Of a stretch of DNA of 64,000 nucleotides, positions 24,347 to 35,264 are shown piece after piece; position 1 is the stretch's first letter; the number at the start of each line of letters is the position of its first letter. The notes under the pieces were generated by a model, which did no database searches, had not been told where the DNA came from, and was given only the letters and a program-made list of their open reading frames with translations. Where the stretch lies: NCBI GenBank assembly GCA_016617855.1, contig JAECUM010016838.1, positions 1 through 64,000 on the forward strand, in the 5' to 3' direction. The translations under genes were made by a program, and so were the position numbers. Origin of the DNA: Megalonaias nervosa (taxonomy: Eukaryota > Mollusca > Bivalvia > Unionida > Unionidae).

Positions 24347-26146
24347 TCATTTGGGATTTATAACATAACACTTTTGATGGTGATACAAATACAATGTTTA
24401 TTGATTAATGACTTGAACGAAAAAAGAATTATGATTAATACGTGTGTATACAAGATCCAAATATTGGACAAATTAACACAATCCGCACGAACCCAATAAT
24501 GCAACCTAAATGTGAATACAAATATATGACCTTACACGGTAAAAGGACAAAGGTTAATGTTTCACAGTAATTTTACACGACGAAAAGAATGATGCGTTTA
24601 ACTCAGATAGTTAAAAAATGATGTACTTTACTCATATAGAAAAATGTGTTCACTCAAATAGTGAAACATGAGGTAATTTACTCAAATAGTAAAATGATGA
24701 AAACACAATGGAACAGATATCATATAAAATATTTTTACAGTCCCAAAACAATAGGAATAACAAAAACCCCAAAATTACCCTACGGCTAAAAAATTACATG
24801 TATGGAGCTACACAAAACACTCCGTCACCAGAATACTTGGCTACCAGTCACACTGGTCAGTCAAGCAGTCAGCATTACAGGTAGTCACCGACCACCATTA
24901 AATTCCTTGGTCAGTCAAGCAATCAGCGCCCACCGATCTGTCAGCAACGCCCGATCACCTGCTACTCGTCCAGCAACACACTGTTCGCTCAGCTCTACGG
25001 CTGCCATGGTTCAGCTTTACAGCTGCTATGGTCAACTTCTATGGTCAGCTCTACAGCTGGTACCTCGTCGACTCTTGATCAGCTCTACAGCTAGAGATGT
25101 GCAAGTCCTTAAGTAGACCGCTCACTGACAAAACGTTCCGTAATGTAAAGATTTCGTCCCACGGTGAGGCTACATCGTCTGTGCACTTGATGTATTCGGT
25201 TTTTCCCATCGAAAGCACATCGCACGTGCGGCATAGGATGAACCGAACTCACTGTTTTGAAATATTGTACAATATACATAAATCACCCTCGGGTATCGTT
25301 GTACACAAAAACCGAAACCCGAGTACATGTATTTAATAAATAAAGGGATTTATCCAATTCCGTGACAACTCCTATGGTAAATCGTTACAGACAGGTTGAT
25401 GCTGTATCACGAAAGAGAGCAATCAATGGATATAGCAGTTTCAGCACGGCATTATTTTACTTACGTTGTATTTATTATCGCGTTTGTGTACTGTTTTTCT
25501 GCATCAAAAAGAAAAGACAAACAAACGAACAGACATTCAGATAGATGAGAGACCCCAAAAATTAGATGTAAAGATATAAAGAATAAAATGTAGCGTAAAT
25601 AAGGTTATGAATAAATATTTTAGTTACAATGGAACATATTTTAATATAATCAAATATAAACACCATTTGAGATCTGAGATCTTGCTCGTACGTAGAATAT
25701 GGGGTAGTAGCATTCCCGGAAATTACAAGATGTAGGAAAAGTGGAAGCTCATGAAGTTGGAAAAAAATATGCCACCTAATCGCGAGTTATTTTGAAATAC
25801 TTCAGCACAATAAAAGTTTGTAGTTTTTGCTTGAAACCAAAATCGTTCGATAATAAAGAGAGAAATCCTCCAGAATAGTATCAGTGCAGAATTTAATATT
25901 AATAGCAGAACCAGACATTTACTGACTTTTACTAATGAATTTTGGCAAAACTGAGTCCATGTAGTTGCACACGTGCATAACACAAATGAGAATACTATTT
26001 CGCTTATTTACCTATCCATTACGTTGTGCTAAAATCATTACTACACACCAAAGATGCAAAGTCAATTACTACTCAGTATGCCCTATCCGTACGTAGAAAA
26101 TATAAGCACCACAACAAAACAACGATGCGAATATAACAGCGTGTAA
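24347..26146. other. Intron sequence downstream of LTR remnant
   Basis: No gag or pol frame. Stretches at 24,600-24,700 repeat ACTCA(A/T)ATAG.AAAA, and 24,990-25,095 repeats GGTCAGCTCTACAGCT. Possibly remains of the LTR element's leader, but unproven. Confidence 0.4.
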
Positions 26147-26990
26147 TCAGGAGGCATAACTAAAACATTGCATATCATCATCATTAAACGTTTGGCGGTC
26201 ATGATCCATGAAATAGGATCTAGCGACAATACAACGCAAGGAAAAAACCCACACTGAAAATGGTAACGCCATCTGTAGTAAATTGTTTCTCTCTCGAAGA
26301 CTACATTTAAAATTAATCCTATCCCTAAAATATTTAATGTAGCTGATACATTCTCTTACTATCACCAATATATAGATATAACATGTGTACTCCAGGACAA
26401 AGAAACAAGATATGTAGACAAAAACGTTTTCGTTATGACGGACACCGCTCTTCCATTAAAAATGTTATGGACTACGAATAATATAAAACCTAGTTAAACA
26501 ACGTATTCAGTTCAATGCATTATATAAATATTGAATGCGTACTTGTAGAAGTAAATACGAGATTACAAAATTCTGGTTGAATGAGAACGAAGTGTACTCC
26601 TTTCAGAGCGGACTGAAAACAGATGTGACACTCGTGTAGTTTATTGCAGTTAAATACTGGTTTAAAGCAAGAAGATGTTTATGTGATGATGGTTGGACAA
26701 GGAATTCATTATTAATTGTTTCCGCGCCGGAGGGGGGTGGGGTGGTGGTGGTGGTGTAAAATTGGCGATACCATAACAGTAAAAGTGAAGATCAAGGAAA
26801 TATATATAATAAACTTCAAAGAAATTGTAGAGCGTTAGTAAAGATTTTAAAAGGTACATGATGATCATCTAAGTTTATGAACATAGTTAAAATGTATCTC
26901 AAGGTCGTACATGTGTACAACTCCGATGTTAAAGCTGCATTGAGACAACATTTTGACGCAGATCTACAGCGGTAAAATCGGTTCCCCCAT
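26147..26990. repeat. Left copy of an old duplication within the transporter intron
   Basis: This segment shares ordered matches with 28,090-28,985: AAACGTTT..CGG, CCATCTGTAGTAAAT, GAAGATCA.GGAAA, TATAATAAACTT and ATCTAAGTTTATGAACAT. The offset is steady at about 1.95-1.98 kb. No coding signal. Confidence 0.65.
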
Positions 26991-27831
26991 CAAATAATGC
27001 CCACTTTGCTTTAAACTTGGGTATTTTAAGACATAATGTTTAGTTCTGACCTGGATTTTCCCAACAGAAGGTAAAATCGACTCAAGTCTAAATTCAGGCA
27101 ACCTGACAGGCTGAAATTCAAGTTTGACTTCAAATCAGCTAGTGAAACGCCCTAAGTTGAGGCACAATTTACGATTTACATTCGTGAAACTGGGACCTGG
27201 TTTTTCATATAATGTATATATAATAATGGGGTTTTAAAAATTAAACGTTCAAAATCAAACCAAATGGATAAAATATGCTTAACTATGTGGATGTTTTTGC
27301 ATGACGTTAGTCGCATAAAGTTTTAATATTGCGGAAGACCGCTAATCAGCTACCAAAGTGGCCCATTGATAACGGTGGCTGAAAAACTCGGCTGTCTTCA
27401 CAGATCGTTTGACATTGGGATCAGCCTCGTTCTGGGTTGTCATTGAAATAATTTTTGAGACGAAATTTGACGCAAAAACCTGGAAACATTACAAATCATA
27501 TATCTGCCTTTTTGGACCTTGACACCTCTATACTTTTTTATTTTGAGAATTCTTTGTAGAATGAAGTTAAAGCAAGAAAACGGATTTCTGCAATAGTCTT
27601 GTAGATATCAACTTATGGTGGCCGTATTGAGAGAAGCTTGAGCGCCAGCTTAGGGGAGAGGGAGGCGGATTGGTATTTAGGGCTCAAGTCGAAAACCCTC
27701 TTTCGAGGTAAAATAGTTCACTTCCTGGTGAAAAATGAAGAATCTGAAACTGAACCCGGTAAGAAAGAAAAAAAAACAATCCTTGATTCGGAACTGATAC
27801 GTTTGCATTGACCACTACAGTCACAAGGTAT

Positions 27832-27834
<3 letters not shown>

Positions 27835-27900
<66 letters not shown>
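27835..27900. repeat. CA microsatellite
   Basis: Pure (CA)n of about 66 bp. Confidence 0.95.
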
Positions 27901-27902
<2 letters not shown>

Positions 27903-28089
27903 AATAGATCAGATAGATAATTAAAATAAAAAAATACAATTTTTTAAATATAAAAACATATATCACTCGTAAAGTGGAAATTTTCTTACTGTCATATTCA
28001 ACGTTCCCCATCAATCCCTAGTACATATATTAGTACCACAACACCTTAAACACAATAACGTGAACATTCAAGTAATCAATCAAGAGGAG

Positions 28090-28985
28090 ATAATTGTAAG
28101 GATGACAATCCAATGATACAGATCAACACTATCAAACGTTTACCGGCAATAGACCATGAAGAAAATGGAAAAAGAAAAGATTTTTGCGACGCTGGTGAAA
28201 GGAAAATGATGAACGAAAGGCGTAAACCATCTGTAGTAAATGCGTCTCCCTCCCACAAGTACATTATCAATTCATTTTCTATCTTAAATATGCCATTCCT
28301 GTATATAACCCCTCACTATTACGAATTCCGGCTATATCGAGCGCACGCCAATGGCATAAAAAATACGTGTTTAAGATTTTAGCTGTAAGAAGCTATCTCG
28401 TTATAGAGAGTAATTTGTATGGACTCCTAATCGTTCTTTATTGTTATGGACTAATGTACTGAAACACATTGACGTTCATAGAAGTTACAGGAAATGTAAA
28501 ATGGCATTTCATGCGTTACATATTTACTCAATTTATAATTTATCATTACAAAATTTGGGAGCGACTTTATATTTTTTTGAAGTGGGTTGCATTTAGATCA
28601 GACATGCATGGAATTTATTACAGTTAAGTAACAGTTCAAATCACGGAAACTCCGCAATTTTATGTGATGAATTTAACGCATAAAGCGGTTTTAAGATTCG
28701 GATTCATTATCAACAATTTCCGAGTGTTGAAATCAGCGATATCTAAAACTATAAAGGAGAAGATCATAGGAAAAATATAATAAACTTTAAATATATAAAC
28801 GTTTGAGTTAATGCAAGACTAGAGATAAAAATAATATTGGTGGAAATCTAAGTTTATGAACATTAAAACACATTTAAAAAATAATATCAATGTCAAAAAA
28901 GCGTGATATACCGATATTAGAACAACGTTGACTGAACATTTTCAAACAGATCGACATGTGCAGAATTGGTTTAATAACAAAGAAT
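28090..28985. repeat. Right copy of an old duplication within the transporter intron
   Basis: Partner of 26,147-26,990, diverged by substitutions and indels. It includes CCATCTGTAGTAAATGCGTC and AATCTAAGTTTATGAACAT. Confidence 0.65.
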
Positions 28986-29763
28986 GTATAAGTTTTGTTA
29001 CAAGTTACGTTGTACTTAAGAGTGTTATGACCTATTTGTAATTTCGGTCGGGTGGTGGTATCTTTATTTTTCTAAGCAGAATGGATCAAAGGCAAACTGA
29101 ACAAAGCAAAACAAAGTATTTCAAAACAACACCAAATGTAAAACAAAAATGTTCCTTAAAAGTACTGAAGGAGAGACAGGAAAGCTATCTAGAAAGTCGG
29201 TTTGGACCATGAGATTCATCATAACCAAACTAGATACAAATTTACTTATGCTTTGTTGATATAACACATTATAGTTTCTATTTTTTGTGGCTCTAATATT
29301 TAGTTAGCCGATTTAGGGTTCAATCCTCAGTTATAGCAGGTGCTAGGCCAAGTAGTCACCCATTGAAGGTCTATTGATTTCTATTAAGTTCCTATTAAGT
29401 GAAGTGTTAAGACTAAATGTTCCATTCAAGTAAAATTAAAATTATGCTTTTAATGTTTATAGCTGTACTGTTTCTTATACGTGCTGCAATTTCAGATAAA
29501 ACTTTGTTATGTAATCGCGTTATTTATCGTCATAGGGTTTATATAAAATCCCTTTCTGGCTGATCAAAATGAGTCCCTTAAATCTGGTTGTTTAGCATGA
29601 TTTTTAAAAATATTATTTGTTGCATAAACTTCACCACAAGTACTGAAAATTATTATATGTCCGCTTGACATGTTAAACGCTGGCTTGATTAGTCTTTGAA
29701 CAGGAGGAAACCGAGGGACCCCAAGAAAACAATCACAATTTGGTTAGTAACCTCTTATTATTT

Positions 29764-29830
29764 GCCAGATGCGGGAATTGAACCCAGAACAGAAGAAAGA
29801 GCAAAGCAGGAGTGTTTCCGCAGTGTTATC
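29764..29830 (-). mobile_element. Possible tRNA-SINE head remnant
   Basis: The minus strand contains CTGGGTTCAATTCCCGC, a good box B, preceded by a poor box A region. It sits about 50 bp downstream of exon 4 of the transporter gene, in the intron. Weak call. Confidence 0.35.
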
Positions 29831-29880
29831 ATTCCTCATAATATGTAGTCAAGGGTACAGAAAAAACGTTTCCTCCTTAC

Positions 29881-30019
29881 CTTGCCTGAACTTTTGACTC
29901 CCTTCCAGAGACTGAAGTAGAGAACTATGAATGTCAGCAGGGTACAGAGAACTAGTTGCCACTGTGGTGATCCCAAGTCATCCACGCCTTTACTCAAATG
30001 TAGGTGTAACATACCGCGT
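29881..30019 (-). CDS. SLC6 monoamine transporter, exon 4 (end of loop 2, TM4)
   Basis: Reading the reverse strand gives [20 protein letters not shown], then [18 protein letters not shown] and KGVKSSGK. This matches the SLC6 motif with ERGVLHLH..GIDDLG..WQL and YFSLWKGVK(S/T)SGK, again nearest to dopamine/noradrenaline transporters. The acceptor is ctgcttccag and the donor is AAG|GTAAGG. The exon is 139 bp and ends in phase 0, the usual break before the VVW.TAT motif. The exon is short, and no long open frame marks it on its own strand; splice sites and homology define it. Confidence 0.94.
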
Positions 30020-30497
30020 CTGGAAGCAGAAAGGAATCATAGCCTTAACATCTTAATGTTGAGATGGCATGCTCAAACGACAAGTAGAAAAACATCACAT
30101 GAAATAGAAATAAAATGGTGCGATTTGCAGACTGTGCGTAGATGCATCGACATGACGTGATTTGAATACTACGAAAGGCTGTATCACACTGATGTGATCT
30201 GCATACTGCATGTGGCTGTATAACACTGATGTGGTCTGCATACCGAGTGTAGATGTTTCAAATTGACAAATTTTTCTCTCCGTTGTAAAGAATGTTTTTC
30301 TTTAAAATACCAAGAAACAGCTGACGGGGGAATGGATGTATTTATAAACAAATAGCCAACCATAAAGACAGACATACAAACTGTCAAGCAAACAGACGAA
30401 CCTGCCAAACAAGAGTTGGACAGAGAGAACTCACTCAAAGAATTTGTACGTGAATTAAACATAAGAAGGTTGAATTGTAGCTACACAAATACAGGTC

Positions 30498-30498
<1 letters not shown>

Positions 30499-30580
<82 letters not shown>

Positions 30581-30656
30581 GCCAGCAAAATAACATGGCA
30601 CCAGCAGCCCAGCAGCAGCACTTATACACTTAGCAGCAGCAGCAGCCTTGCCAGCA
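30499..30656. repeat. CA, TA and CAG-rich repeats
   Basis: (CA)n to 30,554, (TA)n to 30,580, then an interrupted CAG-rich run (30,600-30,656), all in the TM3-TM4 intron. Confidence 0.95.
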
Positions 30657-30992
30657 ACACTGTATATGCTCCACTTATATATATATAGAAACTGGCTGAT
30701 AGAGATTTCGCTTCCTGCTGTTTAAACGTAACTTATATCAGACAGTAAATATATACAGGGATAACGTCGCGTCAGCATAATACCGGCTATATAGTGCTGA
30801 TTAACAGTTATGTTCTAAAAATGTTTAGGAAAAAAAATTGGGACATACACCCTTCCAAAAGGTTAAACATGCATACCTACCACATAAAAGATAAACGGTA
30901 ATATGTTACCATTTCCTTTTACAGAGACAGACAAACAGGCATATCGACAGGTGCTGAGAGTGACAGACGGACAAAATGAAAGACATACTTAC

Positions 30993-31218
30993 TCAAAGTA
31001 TTCAAAAGTGGATGATACATAATTTGACTGGTTTGCGGTCATGTTGACTTGCCCTTGGGACAGGGCCCAACAATTTTCAGTATTCCATGAGTTGTTGCAT
31101 CCGCCCCAAGGCAGATTCAAGGTGAAGGACGAAAACAGGTAGAAGAAGCTCCAGCCAATCACCACGTTGTAGTAAAAAGCAACGATGTAGGCCATAAAAC
31201 AAGATGCGTACCCAATGC
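30993..31218 (-). CDS. SLC6 monoamine transporter, exon 3 (TM3 and extracellular loop 2)
   Basis: The exon encodes [18 protein letters not shown], then [22 protein letters not shown]3 with the conserved Tyr of the substrate site. The large extracellular loop 2 follows. It carries the [10 protein letters not shown] pair of cysteines (the disulphide of monoamine carriers) and potential N-glycosylation sites NNS, NMT and NQS. It ends in STFEYFE, as in the dopamine/noradrenaline branch. Acceptor is tgtttcag, donor GA|GTAAGT. Length is 226 bp, phase 1 in and phase 2 out, completing a Glu codon with the next exon. A 64-bp CT/GA repeat lies about 90 bp upstream of the acceptor. Confidence 0.95.
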
Positions 31219-31306
31219 CTGAAACAAAATAAATCAATTAACGCATTATGCAGATTTATTTTTATTGGGGCGTGGGGTAAAAAAATTCAAATGAAGAAGA
31301 GTTACT

Positions 31307-31307
<1 letters not shown>

Positions 31308-31371
<64 letters not shown>
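31308..31371. repeat. CT microsatellite at the Penelope-like element edge
   Basis: Pure (CT)n of about 64 bp at the 5' boundary of the Penelope-like element and about 90 bp from exon 3. Confidence 0.95.
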
Positions 31372-31374
<3 letters not shown>

Positions 31375-31378
31375 ATCT

Positions 31379-33488
31379 GGTATCTGGATAAAGCATACAA
31401 CACTTCAGAGGTTAAATTGAATTCTTTTCATTCTAAAAAAATGGGTTATTTTAACACAATTAAATCATCTTTTACACCACCTAGTGGACGTGATTCCTAT
31501 TTAGATTTTTATATTGACGCGATCACAAAAGAGATATTACATCAGAATCATCAAAAGCGATATTATAGTAATATTTCTAAGGACGAAATTAAGTCTTTAT
31601 ATAATCTAATGAATGACGACAGTATAGTGATTAAAAAAGCTGATAAATCAAACACTATTATTATTATGAATCAAGAAGATTATGTTAAAGAAGCTGAACG
31701 TCAATTAAATGAAGAAAAATACTACCAACATATTAACGAAGACCCGTCAATAGAAATTAAATCGAAAATTTCAACATGTATTAATGAGATCGCTAAAAAT
31801 AATAATTCCATATATGAAGAATTTGATACTTTCCCTCTTAACATACGTACACCTCAATTCTACATATTACACAAAACTCATAAAAATCCTCACCATAATT
31901 TACCTTTAAATTATCCAGGACGACCCATTATATCAGGTTGTAATTCATATACTGAAAACCTATCCAAATTTATTGATAGTGTTTTACAACCTTTGATGAA
32001 ATCACTTCCGTCATACATTAAAGATACTACTGATTTCATTAAAAAGTTGAAGTCTATTCCACAGCTATCTAATAACTCAATCTTGGTATCATTAGATGTA
32101 ACATCACTATATACCAACATTCCGTATACAGATGGTATTGAAGCGTGTAAATATTTGCTTGATAACAATCCTAATAATAGCACACTGTCTAGTGAAAATA
32201 TTTGTAAAATATTTGTAAAATAATAAAACTTATCTTGGAAAATAATTATTTTCAATTTAATAATAAAAATTACATTCAAATAATGGGTACAGCAATGGGT
32301 AGTCCTATGGCTCCTTCATACGCCTCTCTTTTCATGGGTAAATTAGAAAAAGATTTCCTTCAAAAAGAAAAGTTTGATCCATTTGCTTGGTTTAGATTTT
32401 TAGGTGACATATTTATGATCTGGAACCATTCAACTGAAGAACTGGAGAAATTCATTGATCGCCTAAATCATTTTCATCCGACGATTAAATTTACTTATAC
32501 TGCATCGAGTACGCATGTTTCATTTTTAGATGTAAATGTAATTAAAAATATTGATAACACTATTTCTACAAATATTCATGTCAAGGAAACTAATATCCAC
32601 CAGTATGTGGAATATTCTTCATGTCATCCCATGTCATGTAAAAACGGTATACCATATAGCCAGGCCAAAAGATACCGACGCATTATTTCAGATGATTGTC
32701 AATTACAAAATTCGTTGAATGATTTAAAAGCATATTTCCAAAACAGAAATTATCCTACACATATCATTGATTCTGCGCTGAACAAAACCCGTAATCTTAC
32801 TCAACATGAGGCTTTAAACACAGCAAATTGTACAATAGAGAAAAATATAGTTCCTTTCACAATACAATATAATCCTTCATTACCTAATATAGGCCTTATA
32901 ATTAATAAATATTGGAGTCTCCTAAACTTATCAAATAAAAACAGTGTAAAATCACTTTACAACAATAAACCAATTCTTGCTTATAGAAGACCCAAGAATT
33001 TGCAAGATTTTCTAATTAGAACTAAACAGACAGAAAATAAAAAAAGACAATTCTCGTCATCTAAATGTAATAGACACCGGTGCTCTCAATGTGCAAACAT
33101 AAGAGAAAGTACTTCTTTCAGTAGCGCTAATACAAAAGAGATATTTTCTCTACGTTATAACACTAACTGCGTATCAACTGATGTGATTTATTTGATAACC
33201 TGTAAAAAATGTAATATGCAATATGTTGGACAAACACTTCAACAAGTTTCTAAGAGAATGAATAATCATCGCTTTCATATTAAAAATTATAGAGATCCTC
33301 AGTTTTCCTCTAATATTTCTACACATTTTAATACCAATAATCACTGTCTACTCGATTTTTCTTTCATGCCAATAGATATTGTGCATGGAGACATGAATAG
33401 ACTCATAAAAGAAACTTATTGGATTCATAAATTAGATACTTTGTATTCAAATGGCCTTAATACCAATGCACTATATAAAATTGTATAA
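31379..33488 (+). pseudogene. Penelope-like element, RT plus GIY-YIG endonuclease (broken)
   Basis: Penelope-like retroelements copy themselves with a telomerase-related RT and cut DNA with a GIY-YIG nuclease. The first frame (to 32,223) has the N-terminal domain and RT motifs FYILHKTHKNP, GRPIISGCNSYTENLSKFID and motif A SLDVTSLYTNIP. The second (from 32,235) has motif B GTAMGSPMAPSYASLFMG, then motif C, read as FRFLGDIFMIW. A Cys-rich CNRHRCSQCANI and the nuclease VIYLITCKKCNMQYVGQT with RMNNHR follow. Two breaks are seen: an 11-bp tandem duplication (32,195-32,216) shifts the frame, and the first Asp of the usual YxDD is Gly. The 5' end is cut off at a CT repeat and the N-terminus is short. 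It lies antisense in the TM2-TM3 intron of the transporter gene and is probably fairly young. Confidence 0.92.
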
Positions 33489-33840
33489 TTTTCTTTTAAA
33501 TTAATAAATTGTATATCCTTTATAACAATATAATTGTATGTATGACTGTTTGTCTCTATTTTATTTTATTATTTTACTGATTCAGGTTTCATTAGAGACT
33601 CGTGTATCTTTTAGATCCTGTCATATATATAATTGTTATGATGATGCATAGTATTTATGACGTTACGTAATGACGTAATTGTTATTTAAGAATATAAAGA
33701 CGTCATCCGTTTCTTTCAAAACATTTTGTGCCTGAAGAAGCATGTATTAAATGCGGAACTAGTTGCACGGAATTATCGGCGTTTGTGTTGTTTTTTATCC
33801 CAATTCTCTGGTATCTTGAAATTTGTAATAATCTTTTAAA
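33489..33840 (+). mobile_element. Penelope-like element 3' region
   Basis: AT-rich sequence follows the nuclease stop codon. It includes the core-like CTGAAGA...GGAAC motif (listed separately) and ends near a second copy of TCTCTGGTATCT (33,805-33,816), also present at the left edge of the element (31,367-31,378). The right boundary is approximate. Confidence 0.55.
33728..33768 (+). ncRNA. Possible hammerhead-ribozyme motif in Penelope-like element
   Basis: The order of parts fits a small type I hammerhead: GTGC (33,728-33,731) can pair with GCAC (33,765-33,768) as stem I. CTGAAGA fits the CUGANGA core. GCAT (33,740-33,743) pairs with ATGC (33,751-33,754) as stem II, followed by GAA (33,756-33,758). 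Only CTAGTT is left for stem III. Penelope-like elements are known to carry hammerheads with very short stem III. An A-G mismatch closes stem II at the core, and the 15.1-16.1 pair is not canonical, so activity is doubtful. Confidence 0.4.
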
Positions 33841-33977
33841 AGAAAACAAAGGGACTGGCTGATGGTAACTTTCTTTCATGTCTTTTTAAACGAAAAATAT
33901 GGTGCAGATTCATACAAAAGAAATGACAGAAACGACTTTGATGACGCCGGAAGGTGGAGAATACACATACGCATACA

Positions 33978-34085
33978 AACAAACAAACAAACAAACAAAC
34001 ATGCATTAATGCATACATACATACATACATACATACATACATACATACATACATACATACATACATACATACATACATACATACA
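33978..34085. repeat. AAAC and ATAC tetranucleotide repeats beside exon 2 donor
   Basis: (CAAA)n to about 34,000, then (CATA)n at 34,012-34,085. The latter ends 19 bp from the end of transporter exon 2. Confidence 0.95.
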
Positions 34086-34103
34086 GTCATAAATACACAC
34101 TAC

Positions 34104-34235
34104 CTTTACAAATGGGTACGATTTTCCAGACTGTAATTGGTCCCTCTCTATGAAACTGACCCAGAGACATCTCCATGAAGAATATAGGCAGCGCTCCCAG
34201 TATCAGCACGGTGAAGTACGGAATGATGAATGCGC
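34104..34235 (-). CDS. SLC6 monoamine transporter, exon 2 (TM2)
   Basis: The exon continues the phase-1 Gly codon and reads GAFIIPYFTVLILGALPIFF, then MEMSLGQFHREG and PITVWKIVPICKG. That is TM2 and the first intracellular loop of SLC6 transporters. The wording (GQFxREG, VWKI.PI.KG) is nearest to vertebrate dopamine/noradrenaline transporters as recalled. The acceptor is tgtatcag and the donor is G|GTAGTG. The exon is 132 bp, enters and leaves in phase 1, and so joins cleanly to its neighbours. The intron starts with a short spacer, then a (TATG)n microsatellite about 18 nt past the donor. Confidence 0.95.
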
Positions 34236-34876
34236 CTGATACAAAGAAATAACACGATGTATGGTCAATGACGGACGTTCCATCTGTACAAACCACAAAC
34301 ATGCAATTAACATTATGTTTTCGTCGATTTGGTAAAGAAATTGAGTTCCATGAAATTTGGCCTAAGGTACAGACCATGATGCAAGGCAATATACATTTGA
34401 CAGAAATCGATTTTTTTTTAAAGAAATTGTTATGGAACAAATCTGCTGCATTAACGTAATCAAAAATAATTTCAACAGTGAAATTGCAGAGAATGTTTCA
34501 CATGGGTTGAGTCTGAACGAAATCAGTGGTCGTTAGTAGTGAAGGGGGATACTTTAGCGACAAGGGGACTTCTGTATTAAATTTGTAAGGTTGAGGTGGG
34601 CTGAGGATTTTATTGTGCAAGAAGTTTTATCATTTGTTTAAAGTCTCTTTCTCACCATTGATACTGTGAGTAAAAGCCACTAATGTGAACTGACTTCAAT
34701 GTAGGAAGCCAATCACTCGTTTGAAAATGATATGGATTAGAATTACATAAAAAATATATTAAATACATTTATTATTTTGTATCCGTGTAGTCCCATCCGT
34801 TTAATCCTCAGTGGATGAACATCTTACATTTCTTTTCTGTAAGGTTACTCGTTATTGTTCAGTAAATTTTCCTTAC

Positions 34877-35234
34877 CTCCACCATTTCTGTAACACAGAT
34901 ATGGAAACCGCCAAACATTAGAAAGATCCACCGCGTAGCCAATAACAGCCAATAAAAAGTCTGCCTTATGTCCCCAGTCCTCTCTGATAGGTCTGTCCGC
35001 ATCTGAGGACGAGTTACTGCCCTTTTCCAAGTCATCGCTTTGATCAGGCAACAAGGAATGATTGCCGTCTGCAATAATATCACTTGGCGGGAAACCAGGC
35101 GGTGTCTCGCTGCCATTTTTAAGGATTACTCCATTGGAAAATTCCTTTCGAATATGGTTCAGTTGGTTGCTTCCCGTGTCTACAGAAAGAGTGTCAAATG
35201 GCTGCAGTTCCAGAATACTTTCCTTATCCGACAT
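34877..35234 (-). CDS. SLC6 monoamine transporter, first coding exon (N-terminus and TM1)
   Basis: This exon encodes the cytoplasmic N-terminus and first membrane helix of a sodium/chloride-dependent amine transporter, a plasma-membrane protein that takes up monoamine transmitter. About 90 polar residues (with [12 protein letters not shown]) precede [19 protein letters not shown] and then [18 protein letters not shown], the family's TM1 signature. The Asp of AVDLSN is the amine-binding Asp that marks monoamine transporters (hSERT D98, hDAT D79); amino-acid and GABA carriers lack it. Asn and the gating Arg are kept. The chosen ATG (35,234-35,232) is the first one after a splice acceptor at 35,265 (T-rich tract, then cttcag), so the exon runs 35,264-34,877. 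The donor is GTAAGG, phase 1. The frame stays open upstream of the ATG, so an earlier coding exon is possible. The Ser after DL replaces the usual Ala or Gly. Confidence 0.93.
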
Positions 35235-35264
35235 ACTTTTCGAATTTGGATTCGTAGCTGACTT

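Noticed and set aside
24802..25116. 104-codon frame rich in Ser, Ala and Gln
   Set aside because: Internal GGTCAGCTCTACAGCT-type repeats and no domain landmarks; more likely repeat-derived.
33836..34136. Frames made of YVCMYVCM or YIHTYIHT repeats
   Set aside because: They are translations of the CATA tetranucleotide repeat.
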